DNA of 64,000 nucleotides from Austropuccinia psidii (GCA_023105745.1 JALGQZ010000003.1:46408196-46472195), one strand, 5' to 3'. Positions 1-10,664 are shown, counted from the stretch's first letter. Notes: a model not told the origin generated them from the letters alone. Numbers and translations are program-made.

Positions 1-735
1 ATGGATGTGGACAAAGAAGAGGCAAGACCAAATCCAGAAGTGCCAAATCTTCCACAAGAAAGACACATCTGGAGGATGCCAGAGTTGCCCCCTATTCCCC
101 AAGGTCTGTACCAACAGATTTTGACGTGAATTCTGAGCGTGAACTGATTTATGATATTATTTCCAGGGTTGAACCACTTCCAGGTGGCAGGTATAGAAAT
201 ATATCAATGCCAGTACAAAAATTGGTTCAGGGCAGCCAAGGATGAAGAGTGGGAAATCTGCCCAAGCCTTTGGCAGGGGGCCATGAACTCCTACTTACAC
301 ATCAAGAGCTTTCTGGGTCAGGAGAAGACCATAGAACTCTTAGGAGGTTGGAGCCCCCTGTCTTTCAAAGACAAGGTCAAAAAGATAAAGAATTGGTTGA
401 AGAACCAAAGTCTTTTATCCATAGACCAGAAGAAAGAGTTGGAAATGACTCCAGCTTTGGAGACAGAGGCACCAGTGGCATCTACCAGCTCCAAACCAGC
501 TCCAGAAGTGTCCAAGGACAAACCCAAGGGACCTCAGAAGAAGCAGAAAGGTCACAAGAACCATCAAGGCAAAAGAAAAGGCAAAGCCAATTGGCACAGA
601 CCTTACCCACAAGGGTACAGGATACCCAAATTGGAGCCTTCAGCCGTGGACAGTGTCTTCAATATGGCCAGGACATTGATGGAATTCACAGCCAAGGAGC
701 AGGAAAGGATGAACAGAAACTTTCCACGCAAATAA
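1..735 (+). CDS. ORF1 of family A: spliced, overlaps gag in another frame
   Basis: Proposed as two exons, 1-103 (frame open from the window edge) and 167-735, joined in phase 1 by removal of intron 104-166. The two frame-1 stops (TGA 127-129 and 145-147) both fall inside that intron. The second exon is open for about 190 codons while the gag frame is also open. Visible features: a tryptophan-containing helical N-terminal half, a GWSP motif at 346-357, a long lysine-rich tract at about 517-600, and a C-terminal amphipathic helix (MARTLMEF) ending in basic residues. Family B encodes a counterpart with GWNP in the same relative frame. Function unknown; basic and helical, so an RNA-binding or capsid-like role is possible. 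Without splicing the first usable ATG is at 151. Confidence 0.6.
104..166 (+). other. Predicted 63-nt intron in family A ORF1 leader
   Basis: Donor GTCTGT at 104 (weak), branch-like AACTGAT at about 141-147, acceptor TTTCCAG ending at 166. Splicing is phase 1 and joins two open stretches of frame 1, removing two TGA codons. The gag frame (frame 3) reads through the intron unbroken. Confidence 0.5.
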
Positions 736-1679
736 TTGGTGTACAAACTAGTATTAATGTAGAAATTGGTAAACTTGATGGAAGATTAACCAAAATTGCA
801 TCAGATATAGTTGAATTAAAGAAAAATGACAAAAAATACTTTGAATTGCACCAAGTGACAAATGCCAAACTTGACTCAATTACCAATTCTTGCAAAAGAA
901 TTGAAAACATGTACCAAGTTCAGCATGATGAGATGGGAGATCTTTCCATTTTTAAGGTGAATGATCAACTTACAACTCTACAAGACCAAGTCTTGAAAAT
1001 AGTTGATAACACCAATCAATTTGCTATACACTTAGCTAAAAGTGACAGTGAAAGGCAGAGGTTGAAGAATGAAATAATTGCAAGTGTGGAACAAATTCAT
1101 AAGAATCATGAACCACATATGCCAAGACATTCTACACCTTTAACTGAAGAAAAGCTTTCTGTTAAAGAAAGTCTCACCCCATTCTTAGGAGAAAATGCCT
1201 CCTCTGCAAGAGATATTCCCAAAATAGAAGAATGGCCAACATTCTCTGGTGAAGGAGAATACAACCATATTGAACTCATCAGGACTATTGATATGTTGCA
1301 GGAAGACTTTAATATACCTGATGAAATCATAGTGGGAAAATTACATTGTCTGTTTACCAGAATTGCAAAGAAATGGTATTACAAAATGAGGATTGATCAT
1401 GGTAAACATGATTGGTCTTGGTGGAAATCTGAAGTGATCACCAAATGGGCCAACAATTCTTGGAGGTTTAAAATGGAAAATGCCTTTGAAAGTGCCATTT
1501 TCAACTCAGAGAAAGATAAACCACTTACTTGGTTCTTCAAACAAAAAGACAGATTATCTGCTTTACAACCAGATATGTCTGACACCATGATTAATATGAA
1601 AATATTAAGAAAGTGTGGAGGAGATTTGGAACATGCTATCAAAAGCAGATGTGTGAAACCCTGTTCAACAGAGGACTAA
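249..1679 (+). pseudogene. Gag N-terminal and capsid-like segment, family A
   Basis: Longest uninterrupted Gag piece of A1; it opens just after TGA 243 (first codon GTG, so not a real start) and stops at TAA 1677. Roughly the first 160 residues are polar and low complexity because this DNA also encodes ORF1 in another frame. Next comes a heptad-like, coiled-coil stretch (about 730-1090). The C-terminal third contains the Ty3-type capsid signature around a WSWWKSE motif and a WFFKQKD motif, typical of the Retrotrans_gag fold. The continuation after the stop begins at ATG 1689 in the same frame and carries the zinc knuckle. Confidence 0.85.
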
Positions 1680-1688
1680 ATTAATGCT

Positions 1689-3635
1689 ATGGAAGAAATC
1701 ATTTCCAGAACAAGAATTGGTAAAACTTGGTCTAAGATCCCAACAGAATCCAAGATGACCTCTAAGATTCCCAGAGAGGATAAGAGACCAGAAAAACCTG
1801 TCCTAAAGTGTCATAAATGTGGAAGCACTTCACATTTAGCCAACACTTGCACTAAGAGGACAAAAATCAATGAGGTTCAAGTCATTGAGGAAATTCAGTG
1901 TACTGAAGAGAAGGAGGAATCTGATCAAGATTCTGCAATCTCTGAAGATACACCAGTGGAGGACTATCCCATTGAAAACATCACAGCTTTCTTTGAGGTC
2001 ACTAAAGTACATACTCATTTGCCACAGTATATTGAAGATTGCTACAACCTGATTAATGTTCAGGATGCCAGAATGTGTAAAACCAAACCTGCTAGAGGAA
2101 AAGGTTATACTGCTGGAGCATCTTGTATCACATCCATTCTGATGAATGATGTTGAAGCCAAAGTCAATTTGGACACAGGAGCATTTTGCACTTGTGTAGG
2201 CAAAAATTATCTCCAAGCTATACTTCCTGAATGGAAAAACCATCTATTACCAATAGAAGGTGTACAATTCAGTAGTGCCAGTACCAATATGTACCCTTTG
2301 GGTATATTAGACACTATTCTTATATTTCCTGATCCAACAGGAAGTATAAGAATGAAAGCTGAGGTTGTAGTAATGGACAACTGCACATCTCAACATGTCA
2401 TTCTTGGAAATGATTACTTAAGTATTTATGGTATTGATATCAATAACCATAAAGACAGATATTTCACAATTGGAGAAAACAGAAGAAAGAAATTTGCTTT
2501 CTCCAATATGCCAAAGCAAATATCAGTAGTATCTTCTGAGAAAGATACTCATAAGGAAGAATTTGTGACCATACAACTTGTTGAAGCACAAATTAATCCA
2601 TCATTGTCACCAAAAATGAGGAATGAACTTATTGACGTGTTATACACATACAATACTGCATTTGCCTCTGATAATGAGCCATTAGGTGCTATAAGAGGAC
2701 ATGAAATTGATATTACTCTTAATATTGACAGACCATATCCCCCAGTACTTAGAAGACCAGCCTATCCAGCCAGTCCCAGAGCTAGAGAAGCCTTGGAGAA
2801 ACATATCCAAGAGTTAATTCAACTTGGTGTACTAAGGAAAGTAGGACATAATGAGGAAGCTGAAGTCACAACACCTGTTATCATTGCTTGGCATAATGAT
2901 AAGTCAAGAATGGTTGGAGATTTTAGAGCCTTGAATACCTACACAGTTCCAGATAGGTATCCAATTCCTAGAATCCAAGAAACCTTGACTCAATTGTCTA
3001 AAGCCAAGTATATAACATCAATGGATGCATTAAAAGGCTTCCATCAGAATGTTTTGACGCCTAAAGCTAAGAAATTACTTAGAATTATCACTCACTGTGG
3101 TATTTATGAGTATCTTAGAATGCCATTTGGCATTAAGAATGCTCCATCTCATTATCAAAGAATGATGAATACCATCTTCCCCACAGAATTGTCTGAAGGA
3201 TGGCTTATCATTTATATTGATGATATTATTATATCTTCTGATTCATGGTCTTTGCACCTTGAAAGACTTGCAAAAGTACTTCACAAAGTTGCAAAAGTGA
3301 ATATGAAAATTTCACTTAAGAAATGCAACTTTGGTTTTGAAGAACTTAAAGCATTAGGACATGTTGTTTCTGGTTTAAGCTTGGGTATTGACAAAAATAA
3401 AGTGGCAGCAGTACTACTTAAGCCAATACCCCAGAATAAAAAAGAAATGATGTCTTTTCTTGGATTTGCTAGTTACTATAGGCAACACTTGAAAGACTTT
3501 GCAATTCTAGCCAAATCACTCTATAGAATCTGTGATCAACAGACTGTATTTGAGATGACACAGGAGAGAATTAAAGCTTATGAGAAGATAAAGAAAGCCC
3601 TTACAGAAGCACCTTTACTCCTCATGCCTGACTGA
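1689..3635 (+). pseudogene. Nucleocapsid knuckle, aspartic protease and reverse transcriptase
   Basis: A 648-codon open segment in the Gag frame. A CX2CX4HX4C zinc knuckle lies at 1809-1850, an acidic linker follows, the retropepsin active site LDTGA is at 2169-2183, and an ILGND flap-side motif is near 2400. The RT runs from about 2718 ([10 protein letters not shown] motif) through [29 protein letters not shown] and the catalytic YIDDI at 3213-3227, then connects to the RNase H tether (SFLGFASYY). All catalytic aspartates are present. It ends at TGA 3633, where related copies have Trp in LPDW or MPDW. The protein would be one cleavage product region of the Gag-Pol precursor, acting in cytoplasmic particles. 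Confidence 0.9.
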
Positions 3636-3650
3636 AATATTCCTTTTAAG

Positions 3651-4121
3651 TTGTACATTGATGCATGTGGAGATGGATTAGGGGCAGCCCTACATCAAGT
3701 CCAAATCATTAATGACAAACCTACAGAAGGACCAGTTTGTTATATCTTAAGACAAATCAAACCAACAGAAGCCAGATATGGTGTAAGCCAAATGGAGTGC
3801 TTATGTTTGGTAAGGGCACAGGAGAAATTACACTATTACCTTGATGGCAGTATTTTTGAAGTGATAACTGACTGTAATGCAGTAAAATCACTTCTTAACA
3901 TGAAAACTCCCAACAGACACATGTTGAGATGGCAAATAGCTATTCAAGAATATAGAGGAAACATGACTATAGTTCATAAAGCAGGAAACATTCACAAGAA
4001 TGCTGATGGACTTAGTAGATGGGCTTTAGCCAACACCCCTGATAACCCAGCTTATGTACCTTTGGAAGCTGAACCACAGATTCCAATTGAAGGAATTAAC
4101 ATAACTGATATTGGGACTTAA
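3651..4121 (+). pseudogene. RNase H domain, family A
   Basis: Ty3-type RNase H that degrades the RNA strand during reverse transcription. [12 protein letters not shown] carries the first catalytic Asp, MECLCLV the Glu region, FEVITDC the second Asp, and [16 protein letters not shown] the last His/Asp box. In frame with RT through TGA 3633 and with integrase through TAA 4119 (context IGT-stop-FFEE, probably GAA to TAA). Apart from the stops it looks intact. Confidence 0.88.
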
Positions 4122-4172
4122 TTCTTTGAGGAAGTCAGAGAATCTTATAAACAAGACAAGAATTGCCATATC

Positions 4173-4430
4173 TTGACTTCTTTATTAGATAAAGACTGCA
4201 AGGATACATCTTTAGTCAATGCACTTGATGAAGTTTGGAAAAATTCCTATTCTGAAGGAAGATTTCACTTGTTTGATGGGATCATTTACCACAGAACAAA
4301 ACATTCTTGTGTTATGAAATTATGCAGTAGATTACTTCACAATACCATTCTTCATGAATGTCATGATAGTATCTACTCTGGACACCTGTCAGAAGACAGA
4401 ACACTTGAAAAAGTGAAGAACTGTGCATGA
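4173..4430 (+). pseudogene. Integrase N-terminal zinc-binding segment, family A
   Basis: Spans the linker after RNase H and the first half of the HHCC finger (HECHDSIYSGH at about 4350-4382). The matching cysteine pair (CHTCDRC) lies at about 4468-4488, after TGA 4428. The stop replaces the first Trp of a WWPSW motif. Confidence 0.8.
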
Positions 4431-4523
4431 TGGCCATCTTGGAGAAAAGAGACCATTGAATATTGCCATACCTGCGACAGATGCCAAAAAGCAAACAGGA
4501 GTACAGGAAAGAAATTTGGACTT

Positions 4524-5666
4524 ATGATCCATATTCAAGAACCAAAATCCCCATGGGAAGTTGTTCACATTGATTGGGTCACAGCACTTCCTCTAAGTGG
4601 TGACAGAAGTTATAATTCTTGCTTAGTCATAGTAGACAGATATAGCAAAACACCCGTATCCTTACCATGTCATAAAGATGACACTGCTATGGATACAGCT
4701 CTTCTTTTATGGAGTAGAGTTATTTCTCATACAGGATTATTTGAGAATATCATAAGTGACAGAGATCCTAAATTCACATCTGCACTTTGGACCAATCTTC
4801 ATAGATTGTTTGGGACTAAGTTATCATTCTCTACAGCATATCACCCTCAGACAGATGGGCTAGCAGAGAGGATGATTCAAACTTTAGAGGACATGATCAG
4901 GAGATTTTGTGCTTATGGATTAGAATTCAAAGACTCAGATGGCTTTACCCATGACTGGTGCACTCTGATACCTGCATTAGAATTGGCATATAAGACATCA
5001 GTCCATTCTTCCGCAGGACAAACTCCTGCTATGTTAGAAAAAGGATGGAATCTAAGACTCCCAGCAGACACACTGAGGAAAGACTTGATTGACATTCATC
5101 CTACAGCTTCCAGCTTCAAAATAATGCTTGATAAAGTAAGACTTCATGCAAAACAGAGTATGGATGATGCTTTTGATTATGCAAAACAGAAGTGGGACAA
5201 GAGTCATAAAGTACCAGACTTCAAAGTAGGGGACTTAGTTTTAGTTTCAACCTTGAATTTTAAAAATATCAAAGGCCCAAAGAAACTTAAAGATTCTTAT
5301 GTAGGACCTTTTGTTATTGTTGCCTTACATGGAAACAATGCAGTTCAAGTAGAATTGAGTGGTGAATTGGAAAATAAACACCCCACCTTTCCAGTCAGCT
5401 TGATAAAGCCTTATCAACCAGTTGATAAAGAATTGTTTCCTTTGAGGAACCCAACTCCTTTAACTGTACCACCTGTGGAACAGAATGAAGACAAAAAGAT
5501 AAAGAAAGTCATTAAAGAAAGGAGACTTAGAGTTAAAAATCAAAGAGAATATCTTGTCAGATATAGAAATCCAGTACATGAAGATGAATGGATGGCAGAA
5601 TCAGAAATACCTGACTCAGATAAACTCTTAAGAAGATTTAGACATGAAAGAAGGCCACAAGCCTGA
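4524..5666 (+). pseudogene. Integrase catalytic core and chromodomain-like C-terminus
   Basis: The DDE core is complete: first Asp in HIDWVTALP (about 4570), second Asp in IISDRDPKF (about 4760), Glu in [11 protein letters not shown] (about 4868). A GPF-type linker (KDSYVGPFVIV, about 5290) precedes a basic segment and a chromodomain-like tail (REYLVRYRNP, EDEWMAESEIP). The tail is characteristic of chromoviruses, which target heterochromatin. The natural stop is TGA 5664, followed about 130 bp later by the polypurine tract, the usual 3' organisation. Confidence 0.9.
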
Positions 5667-5794
5667 ATATGTCTATAAATGTGCTTTAAATTACTTGATC
5701 GGAGTAATGTAAAGAGGTTGGACAGTGGACATTAACCCCCTTTGGGGCTTTATTCTTTTATCACTAATAAAATTGTAGTACAATTGTATTTTTT

Positions 5795-5806
5795 GGGGGG
5801 AGGGAA
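5795..5806 (+). other. Polypurine tract, element A1
   Basis: GGGGGGAGGGAA follows a T-run and ends exactly at the TGTGAGCC start of the LTR, the expected plus-strand primer position. Confidence 0.85.
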
Positions 5807-7690
5807 TGTGAGCCTTGAGGTATATTTTACATACCCAAATAGGCCACAATTATCTTGAAAAGAAATTTTGAATTATACATAACTCATAAATAATGCATAT
5901 ATTCAAAATTCATCATTTTTAATTTCAGAAAAGATGAATAACTTTTTATTGAGTAAGTAAATCCATGGATTTGAGGCCAGATTTGGATTCTACACAAAAA
6001 TTCACCTAGGGCAGCTCCATAGAGTGAATAAGCTCAAATTAACTCTTTGAGGTTGTAATATGGAAAATACTTCAATACCACATCATCAATACCACATAAA
6101 AGATCTGTGAAAAGTTTTGTTTTTCTTAATTTCACGCCAAAATAATGGGAATGTGAGAAATCCCATGTTACGTATACACTAAGAATAGTGTTATGCATGT
6201 TTTGAGCACTTAATATCATTGTATTCTTACATGGACCTTTGGTACACCCATAGTGGATATCTCACTTGAAGCTTAAATTTCTATTTTGACGTGAAAAATA
6301 GGCAAGGGGGACAAAAGACATCAAAGAGAGCCAGGGTACCCAACTTCTGAGGCCCTAGAGGCGTGGATAGCTCCAAAGCTTGGTTTCATGGCTGATCTTG
6401 ACCCAATTGGTAAACTAAACCTCTTTGGGAATTTGGTTACCAAGTTACAACTACTGTAAAACACCAGAAAATAGCAAATAACCTGCTATTTTGACATGCC
6501 AAGGAGGTAAAAAGCTACTTACACTCCTGTAACTATGTCAATTACTAATGCCTTTCCATGGATAAACCCCAAAAGAGTAATTAAAACCCTTTTTGGACTA
6601 GTATCCATTGATTTACCTCATAGCAACCAGTCAAACACTGATATTTGCAATTCTACGTAGAAATGAGGTAAAAAAACTTCAAAAATTCATTAAAAATACA
6701 ATTCTTAATGAATCTTTCTGAAACTTTTAGGAACAACTGAGAACTGAATTATCTATGGTACAACCAAAAAGAATTACAGTTTTACTAGTAAAATGAAAAG
6801 TTTTACTTACAGTCCATTTTTGGTTATTCTACGTGAAACACTGAATCTTCAAAAATTCACAGTAAATACAACCTGTGATGAAATTGTCAATAAAATTGAT
6901 AACTTTGGGAAATCAATGATTAATTTGGAATAAAAGAAGATTTACAAATGTTACTCCTTTTATTCTTAACCATATTGAGGTTGGTAGTCACGTAAAAGCA
7001 TCAATTAAGCAATTATGATAATTTTACGTGACAACAGATGATGTAAGTACTAATCCAAAAGGGTTTAATGCTTTCTCACTCACTGGTTTTTTGGTTTGCT
7101 CCATGGCATGCCTCTGTGAGCTGTTGTTGACTTAAAAGAGGCTTTCTCTTGCTGTTTTTTCCACATCATCATCTTATTATCACTTTATATCATTGTTACC
7201 AACAAGTAAGTATTAGTTAAACTATTCTTAAGTGTTTTAAATCTTTCAGAATCAACCAGAAAGACGTGAAATCATAGAATCCAACTATCAATTGTTGTAA
7301 TCCTGCTATAAATCATTTTGATCTCTTAAATCCCCAGTTCTATGTCAGATTTCCCTACTTTTATCTATCAATAAGTTCTTTGGAGTATTAGTGAGTCATT
7401 TGTCTTTAATTCTTAAAGTTTTTCTCTAGTAATAGTTTTCTTCAAGAATTAGCTTTATAATTATTCTTTTAAAAGATAATTATATATTAAAATAATTTTA
7501 TTATTTTAATAAAAGAAGTTTTTATTATTAAATTCTTCTTGTAATTGATTCTAGTAGACAATTACTTGCTCACTGTTAAAATCATTAGTAGTGTTTGACA
7601 CGTGAAAGAAATAATTCTTTAATTATTTAATTGTGGTTATAATAATATTTTTTTATTATATTTCATAAGAACAGGCATAGTACTGTTGAT
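5807..7690 (+). repeat. 3' LTR of family A (about 1.88 kb)
   Basis: Begins TGTGAGCC right after the polypurine tract. By eye it aligns along most of its length with 47,292-49,345, and its start resembles 44,961 and 62,399. The right end is set by the last similarity to the 49.3 kb copy and by the start of family B sequence, so it is uncertain by about 40 bp. It holds six ACGTGA-type motifs and a perfect 12-bp palindrome. No host gene lies inside. Confidence 0.8.
7129..7142 (+). promoter_or_regulatory. Candidate TATA-like box of family A LTR
   Basis: The stretch GACTTAAAAGAGGC precedes a pyrimidine-rich run. A similar arrangement (CATAAAAGGAGC then a CT-rich run) is retained near 46,022 in another family A LTR. 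Weak, position-based call. Confidence 0.3.
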
Positions 7691-9717
7691 TAATAGTAAT
7701 ATTATCATCAGTTTCATAGTCACATCTTACACTGATGGCACCTCCCATAGAGTCTGATTCAGAATCCTCTGTTGGGGATTCCTCCTCTGGGCCTTTCTTA
7801 ATGGCATAGACTTTTTTCTTTGACTTTGGACAGTTGTTAGCATAGTGGTCTGTTGAATCACAGTTGTGACAAGAGTTTTTCTTCTTTTCCACTTCTGCCA
7901 CCCATTCCCTGGGCTTGTCTTTAAACTCCACCCTGAAAGGTTGTTTCTCTTTGAAACCACTGCTTTTATATGGGGTGTATTTCCCTATATTAGTTATTTT
8001 ACTTACATCTTGTACGGTATTTGCAATTTCATCTAGAGTGCAACTTTGGTTTCATCTGCATTTCACTGAATGCTCTAGTTGTCTTGGCATTTGTGTCAGG
8101 AGTTTGTGATTCCTCATCTAAATGTTCATTTGAGGATCAATGGCTTTAAGGTGATAGACTGTCTGAGACCCCACTCATATGGATCTTTGGCCACAGAGTA
8201 TTTGTCATTTTCAAATGACATGGTATTTTGCCATATCCACCTACCATTGCTTTACTTCTGGGTGATTTGACTCTTCCACCATGGCCAGTTTATTCTGCAA
8301 TGGATTTTGTTCATTTCTGTGTACCATATACTAGCATGTCCTTTGAATGATGTATTAAGTAGAGCAGTAATCCAGTAGTCTGGTATGCCTGATACATCAA
8401 TGGAGAGTTAATCAATATAATCAATGAGTTACATATGATTGAAATATGCAGTTCCAGAGAATTTGGGCCAGCTTGAGGCATCAGGAAGCTGTTTCAAGGC
8501 TTCCTTCCCTGAATAAGACATATTATCTCCATCCTTGTATTGTAATGGAGATCTTGCCTTATTCATCAACATGGCATCTGGTTTGATCTCATATTGGTGA
8601 TATGGATTATCCATAACATGGCCTTGTGGTTGGGGCTCTATGCTATGGTAAACATTAAACAGTTTGTTTATGTCTTGATACAGACAATCCCTGTCCCTTT
8701 TGCTGTGGTGTTGTTCTTCAAGGACTAGATTCAGTCTTTTGTTGACTTCTTCAGAGGCTTTGCTCAATTGAGCATGTCCTTCTTGAGGGTTTTTAACAAT
8801 GTTGTTCATGGAGGCTGTCAATATTTTTCTCCTCTCATGGCCTGCTACAAGTTCTGAAAACTGCTTTTGAGTTTGCTCAGAATATTGGGACATTTGTAAC
8901 CACAGTGCATCACTGTTTGGGTTACTCTCAGGTGTGAAAAAATCATGTTCAATCTGAGTGGGGGTAATATTTCTATTAATAGGACTACTGATTCTAGGGT
9001 TATTTAAGACTACTTCTGGTTCTTGTGAACTTTTTTTACCAAATCTAACAGCTTCTGGATCATTGTGTCTGACTCTCTCTCTACCACTGGCTGAAGCTGG
9101 TCATGTTTTTGCCCTTGTATTCTTGTCTTCTCCTGGAAACTTCCTGGAATTGTGAAGAATGGTGACTCTTGGCCACTGATCTGTTGGTTTCTTAATGGTT
9201 TGAAGCCACTGGAGATCTGATTTGGCCTGCTCCTTGGGAGCCTGAAGGAATCTGAGTATGCCTTGTCTTGGTCAGCTGCTCTTCTATAGCTTGGATAGTG
9301 GCTTGATTCTCCCTTATCCTGTTTGCCCTCACCTCCAGGAGTCTGAAATTCCTGGTGGGATTCCAACCTTTGGTGATTACCATAAGGTCTCTGAAATCTA
9401 TCTCTTTGAGACAAATCTTCTGGAAAGTTGCTCCAAGGTCTGCCCAGTGGGATGCCAGGTTGAACCTCTTGTTGTCCATGCTCCATTGAAATAAATCTTT
9501 GAGGAGTTGGTGGAGCTGAAGAACTTGATCCATATCTTTCCAGTCCTCTTGTTTGAGGTTCCTGTTGAATTGAAATGTTAATGGCAGAGTGGGTATGATC
9601 TCCCTCAATGTCTTGCTATCCACCACTGCATCCAAGGTATCCTCTTCCAGGCCTTCTGGCTCTGAAAAAGCCTTCTCTGTCATCTGGTTGGTTCCTTTGG
9701 AAGCCAAGGTTTCTGAG
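7656..9717 (-). pseudogene. Family B Gag (B2), frameshifted
   Basis: Pieces of one Gag: N-terminal polar part (9486-9010 and upstream to an ATG near 9717), middle coil and linker (8893-8429), and nucleocapsid (7931-7656). The CCHC knuckle is intact here (CHNC then HYANNC at about 7830-7875). The stretch 8428-7932 still reads as capsid (HKLL and DPYE-type motifs, WWKS near 8270) but is broken. The frame changes near 9100, where the ORF that starts in the gag frame ends in the ORF1 frame (LLDLVKKVHKNQK), so at least one indel is present. A TAG replaces a Trp near 9620. Confidence 0.75.
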
Positions 9718-9746
9718 GTGTTGAGGTGACATATAAGTGCTCGCAA
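9192..9746 (-). CDS. ORF1 of family B, copy B2 (overlaps gag)
   Basis: 184 codons in the +1 frame relative to gag, the same relative frame as in A1 and B3. Contains EDWKDMDQVLQLHQLL, FQWSM, KGWNP and a polar QIPSGSQGAGQ segment. Highly similar to B3 ORF1. The expected C-terminus (KLLDLVKKVHKNQK, near 9010-9050) is present but in a shifted frame. An ATG is available upstream at 9746, but that part corresponds to the intron of B3; in B2 the donor dinucleotide is changed (GT to AT at about 9780), so the spliced form should be lost here. Function unknown. Confidence 0.55.
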   Translation of the reverse strand: MRALICHLNTSETLASKGTNQMTEKAFSEPEGLEEDTLDAVVDSKTLREIIPTLPLTFQFNRNLKQEDWKDMDQVLQLHQLLKDLFQWSMDNKRFNLASHWADLGATFQKICLKEIDFRDLMVITKGWNPTRNFRLLEVRANRIRENQATIQAIEEQLTKTRHTQIPSGSQGAGQIRSPVASNH

Positions 9747-10069
9747 GCAGTCAAAAACTGAATGCTCTTGGGGTATTTATCTTTGAATGTGCCTTGTACA
9801 AATTTGTTGTCTGCTGATATTGTCAATTTACCTTTGGAGGTCACAACTGGGTTAATTATGGTAATCTTCCCTGTACAAGTGGTTAAGGTTGGTTTACCTT
9901 GTATTGAAGCAGAGTTTTGTGGTTTTCTATTCCTCTGAGTGGCAACAGGTGTCCACTTTTTTGCTGTTATGAGGCCTTCACTATTCCTCTCTCTTTTCCC
10001 GTGCTGCCCTGTGATTCTGAGGGTGTCACTGGGTCTAAAGGGGTATGTAGTTTTCTTCCACTGAATCAA
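9680..10069 (-). CDS. ORF0 of family B, copy B2 (upstream exon of ORF1)
   Basis: About 129 codons, sharing with B3 a conserved segment SEGLITAKKWTP through QNSASIQGKPTLTTC, followed by a lysine-rich stretch ending VQGT. The first residues (before SEGL) are not in the same frame in B2 and B3, and an acceptor-like TGATTCAG precedes this point in both, so a further upstream exon is possible. It overlaps the start of ORF1 by 67 bp in another frame; in B3 an intron joins the two. No known domain recognised. Confidence 0.5.
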   Translation of the reverse strand: MIQWKKTTYPFRPSDTLRITGQHGKRERNSEGLITAKKWTPVATQRNRKPQNSASIQGKPTLTTCTGKITIINPVVTSKGKLTISADNKFVQGTFKDKYPKSIQFLTACEHLYVTSTPQKPWLPKEPTR

Positions 10070-10664
10070 ACAGGAAAAGGGGGCTTAATTTCAGTTAAAA
10101 CTTCTTAAAGTTCTGTTTGCACGTCTAAGAATGGCCTCTGCATTTGTATGTTACTACAATATGCCCTTGTATAATAACAGTGTAATTGAAGTAACAATTT
10201 CACATCAGAAATACAGCTTACAGATATCTGGTACACTGTTTTTATGCCAGTATCTCACTGATCAACTTGTAATTAGCAAGTACAATCTGATAAAAGTGGT
10301 ATGTAAGAGGGTAATTGAATTAACAATACACCCAACCATGCCTCAACTGTTGGTTTTACAGCAAGAGATATCCTTATTTAATTGAAAAAAAAGACTTTAT
10401 TAATGGCTTAAAAAGTTTTCATCTGTAAAACATGCCAAAAATAAGGGTCTTGTGGTGATTAAATTATGATCAACCATGCAACAATATGATTTAAAAACAT
10501 AAATAATGGTGGTATATGACATATACCCCTGTAAAAATATATATAAGATATATATTATATATATTTTTATTAGAACGCCATGCCTAAAAAAGATAAAACA
10601 ATTTGTCAGAATAAAGGCAATAAAATAAAACTCAGCTATGAGGTCCAAAAAGTTAAAAAAACAT
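10070..10664 (-). other. Leader of B2 between primer binding site and ORF0
   Basis: Homologous to 37,743-38,309 in B3. No long open frame is shared by the two copies, so it is probably untranslated leader. A CpG present in B3 (ACCACGCC near 38,006) is ACCATGCC here. Confidence 0.6.

Larger units (their letters stand above)
3..5666 (+). pseudogene. Family A Gag-Pol polyprotein with five in-frame stops
   Basis: A single frame runs from the window edge to TGA 5664-5666. Internal stops: TGA 243, TAA 1677, TGA 3633, TAA 4119, TGA 4428. Two TGA (3633 in a MPD-stop-NIPF context and 4428 in NCA-stop-WPSW) sit where the family has tryptophan, so they look like G-to-A changes of TGG; TGA 243 looks like CGA to TGA. 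First ATG in this frame is 207. Domains in order: coiled-coil and disordered Gag N-terminus, CA-like region, CCHC (1809-1850), protease DTG (2172-2180), RT with YIDD (3213-3224), RNase H (about 3650-4040), integrase HHCC and DDE core (about 4330-4960), chromodomain-like tail (about 5490-5650). Not expected to make full-length Pol. Confidence 0.9.
1..7690 (+). mobile_element. Ty3/gypsy element A1 (family A), 5' end outside window
   Basis: Internal region 1-5806 followed by a polypurine tract and a 3' LTR (5807 to about 7690). Domain order Gag, CCHC, protease, RT, RNase H, integrase, chromodomain-like tail identifies a Ty3/gypsy chromovirus-type element. The 5' LTR and primer binding site lie left of the window. 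The right edge abuts the truncated gag of an opposite-strand family B copy, so no target duplication can be read. The coding frame is interrupted by stops but not by frameshifts downstream of base 249, suggesting a moderately young copy. The proteins match my memory of abundant Austropuccinia psidii retroelement proteins; that part is recall, not a search. Confidence 0.9.

Noticed and set aside
597..735. Canonical -1 slippery heptamer linking ORF1 to gag in A1
   Set aside because: No X XXY YYZ sequence in the ORF1 frame was found near its end; gag can start on its own at ATG 207.
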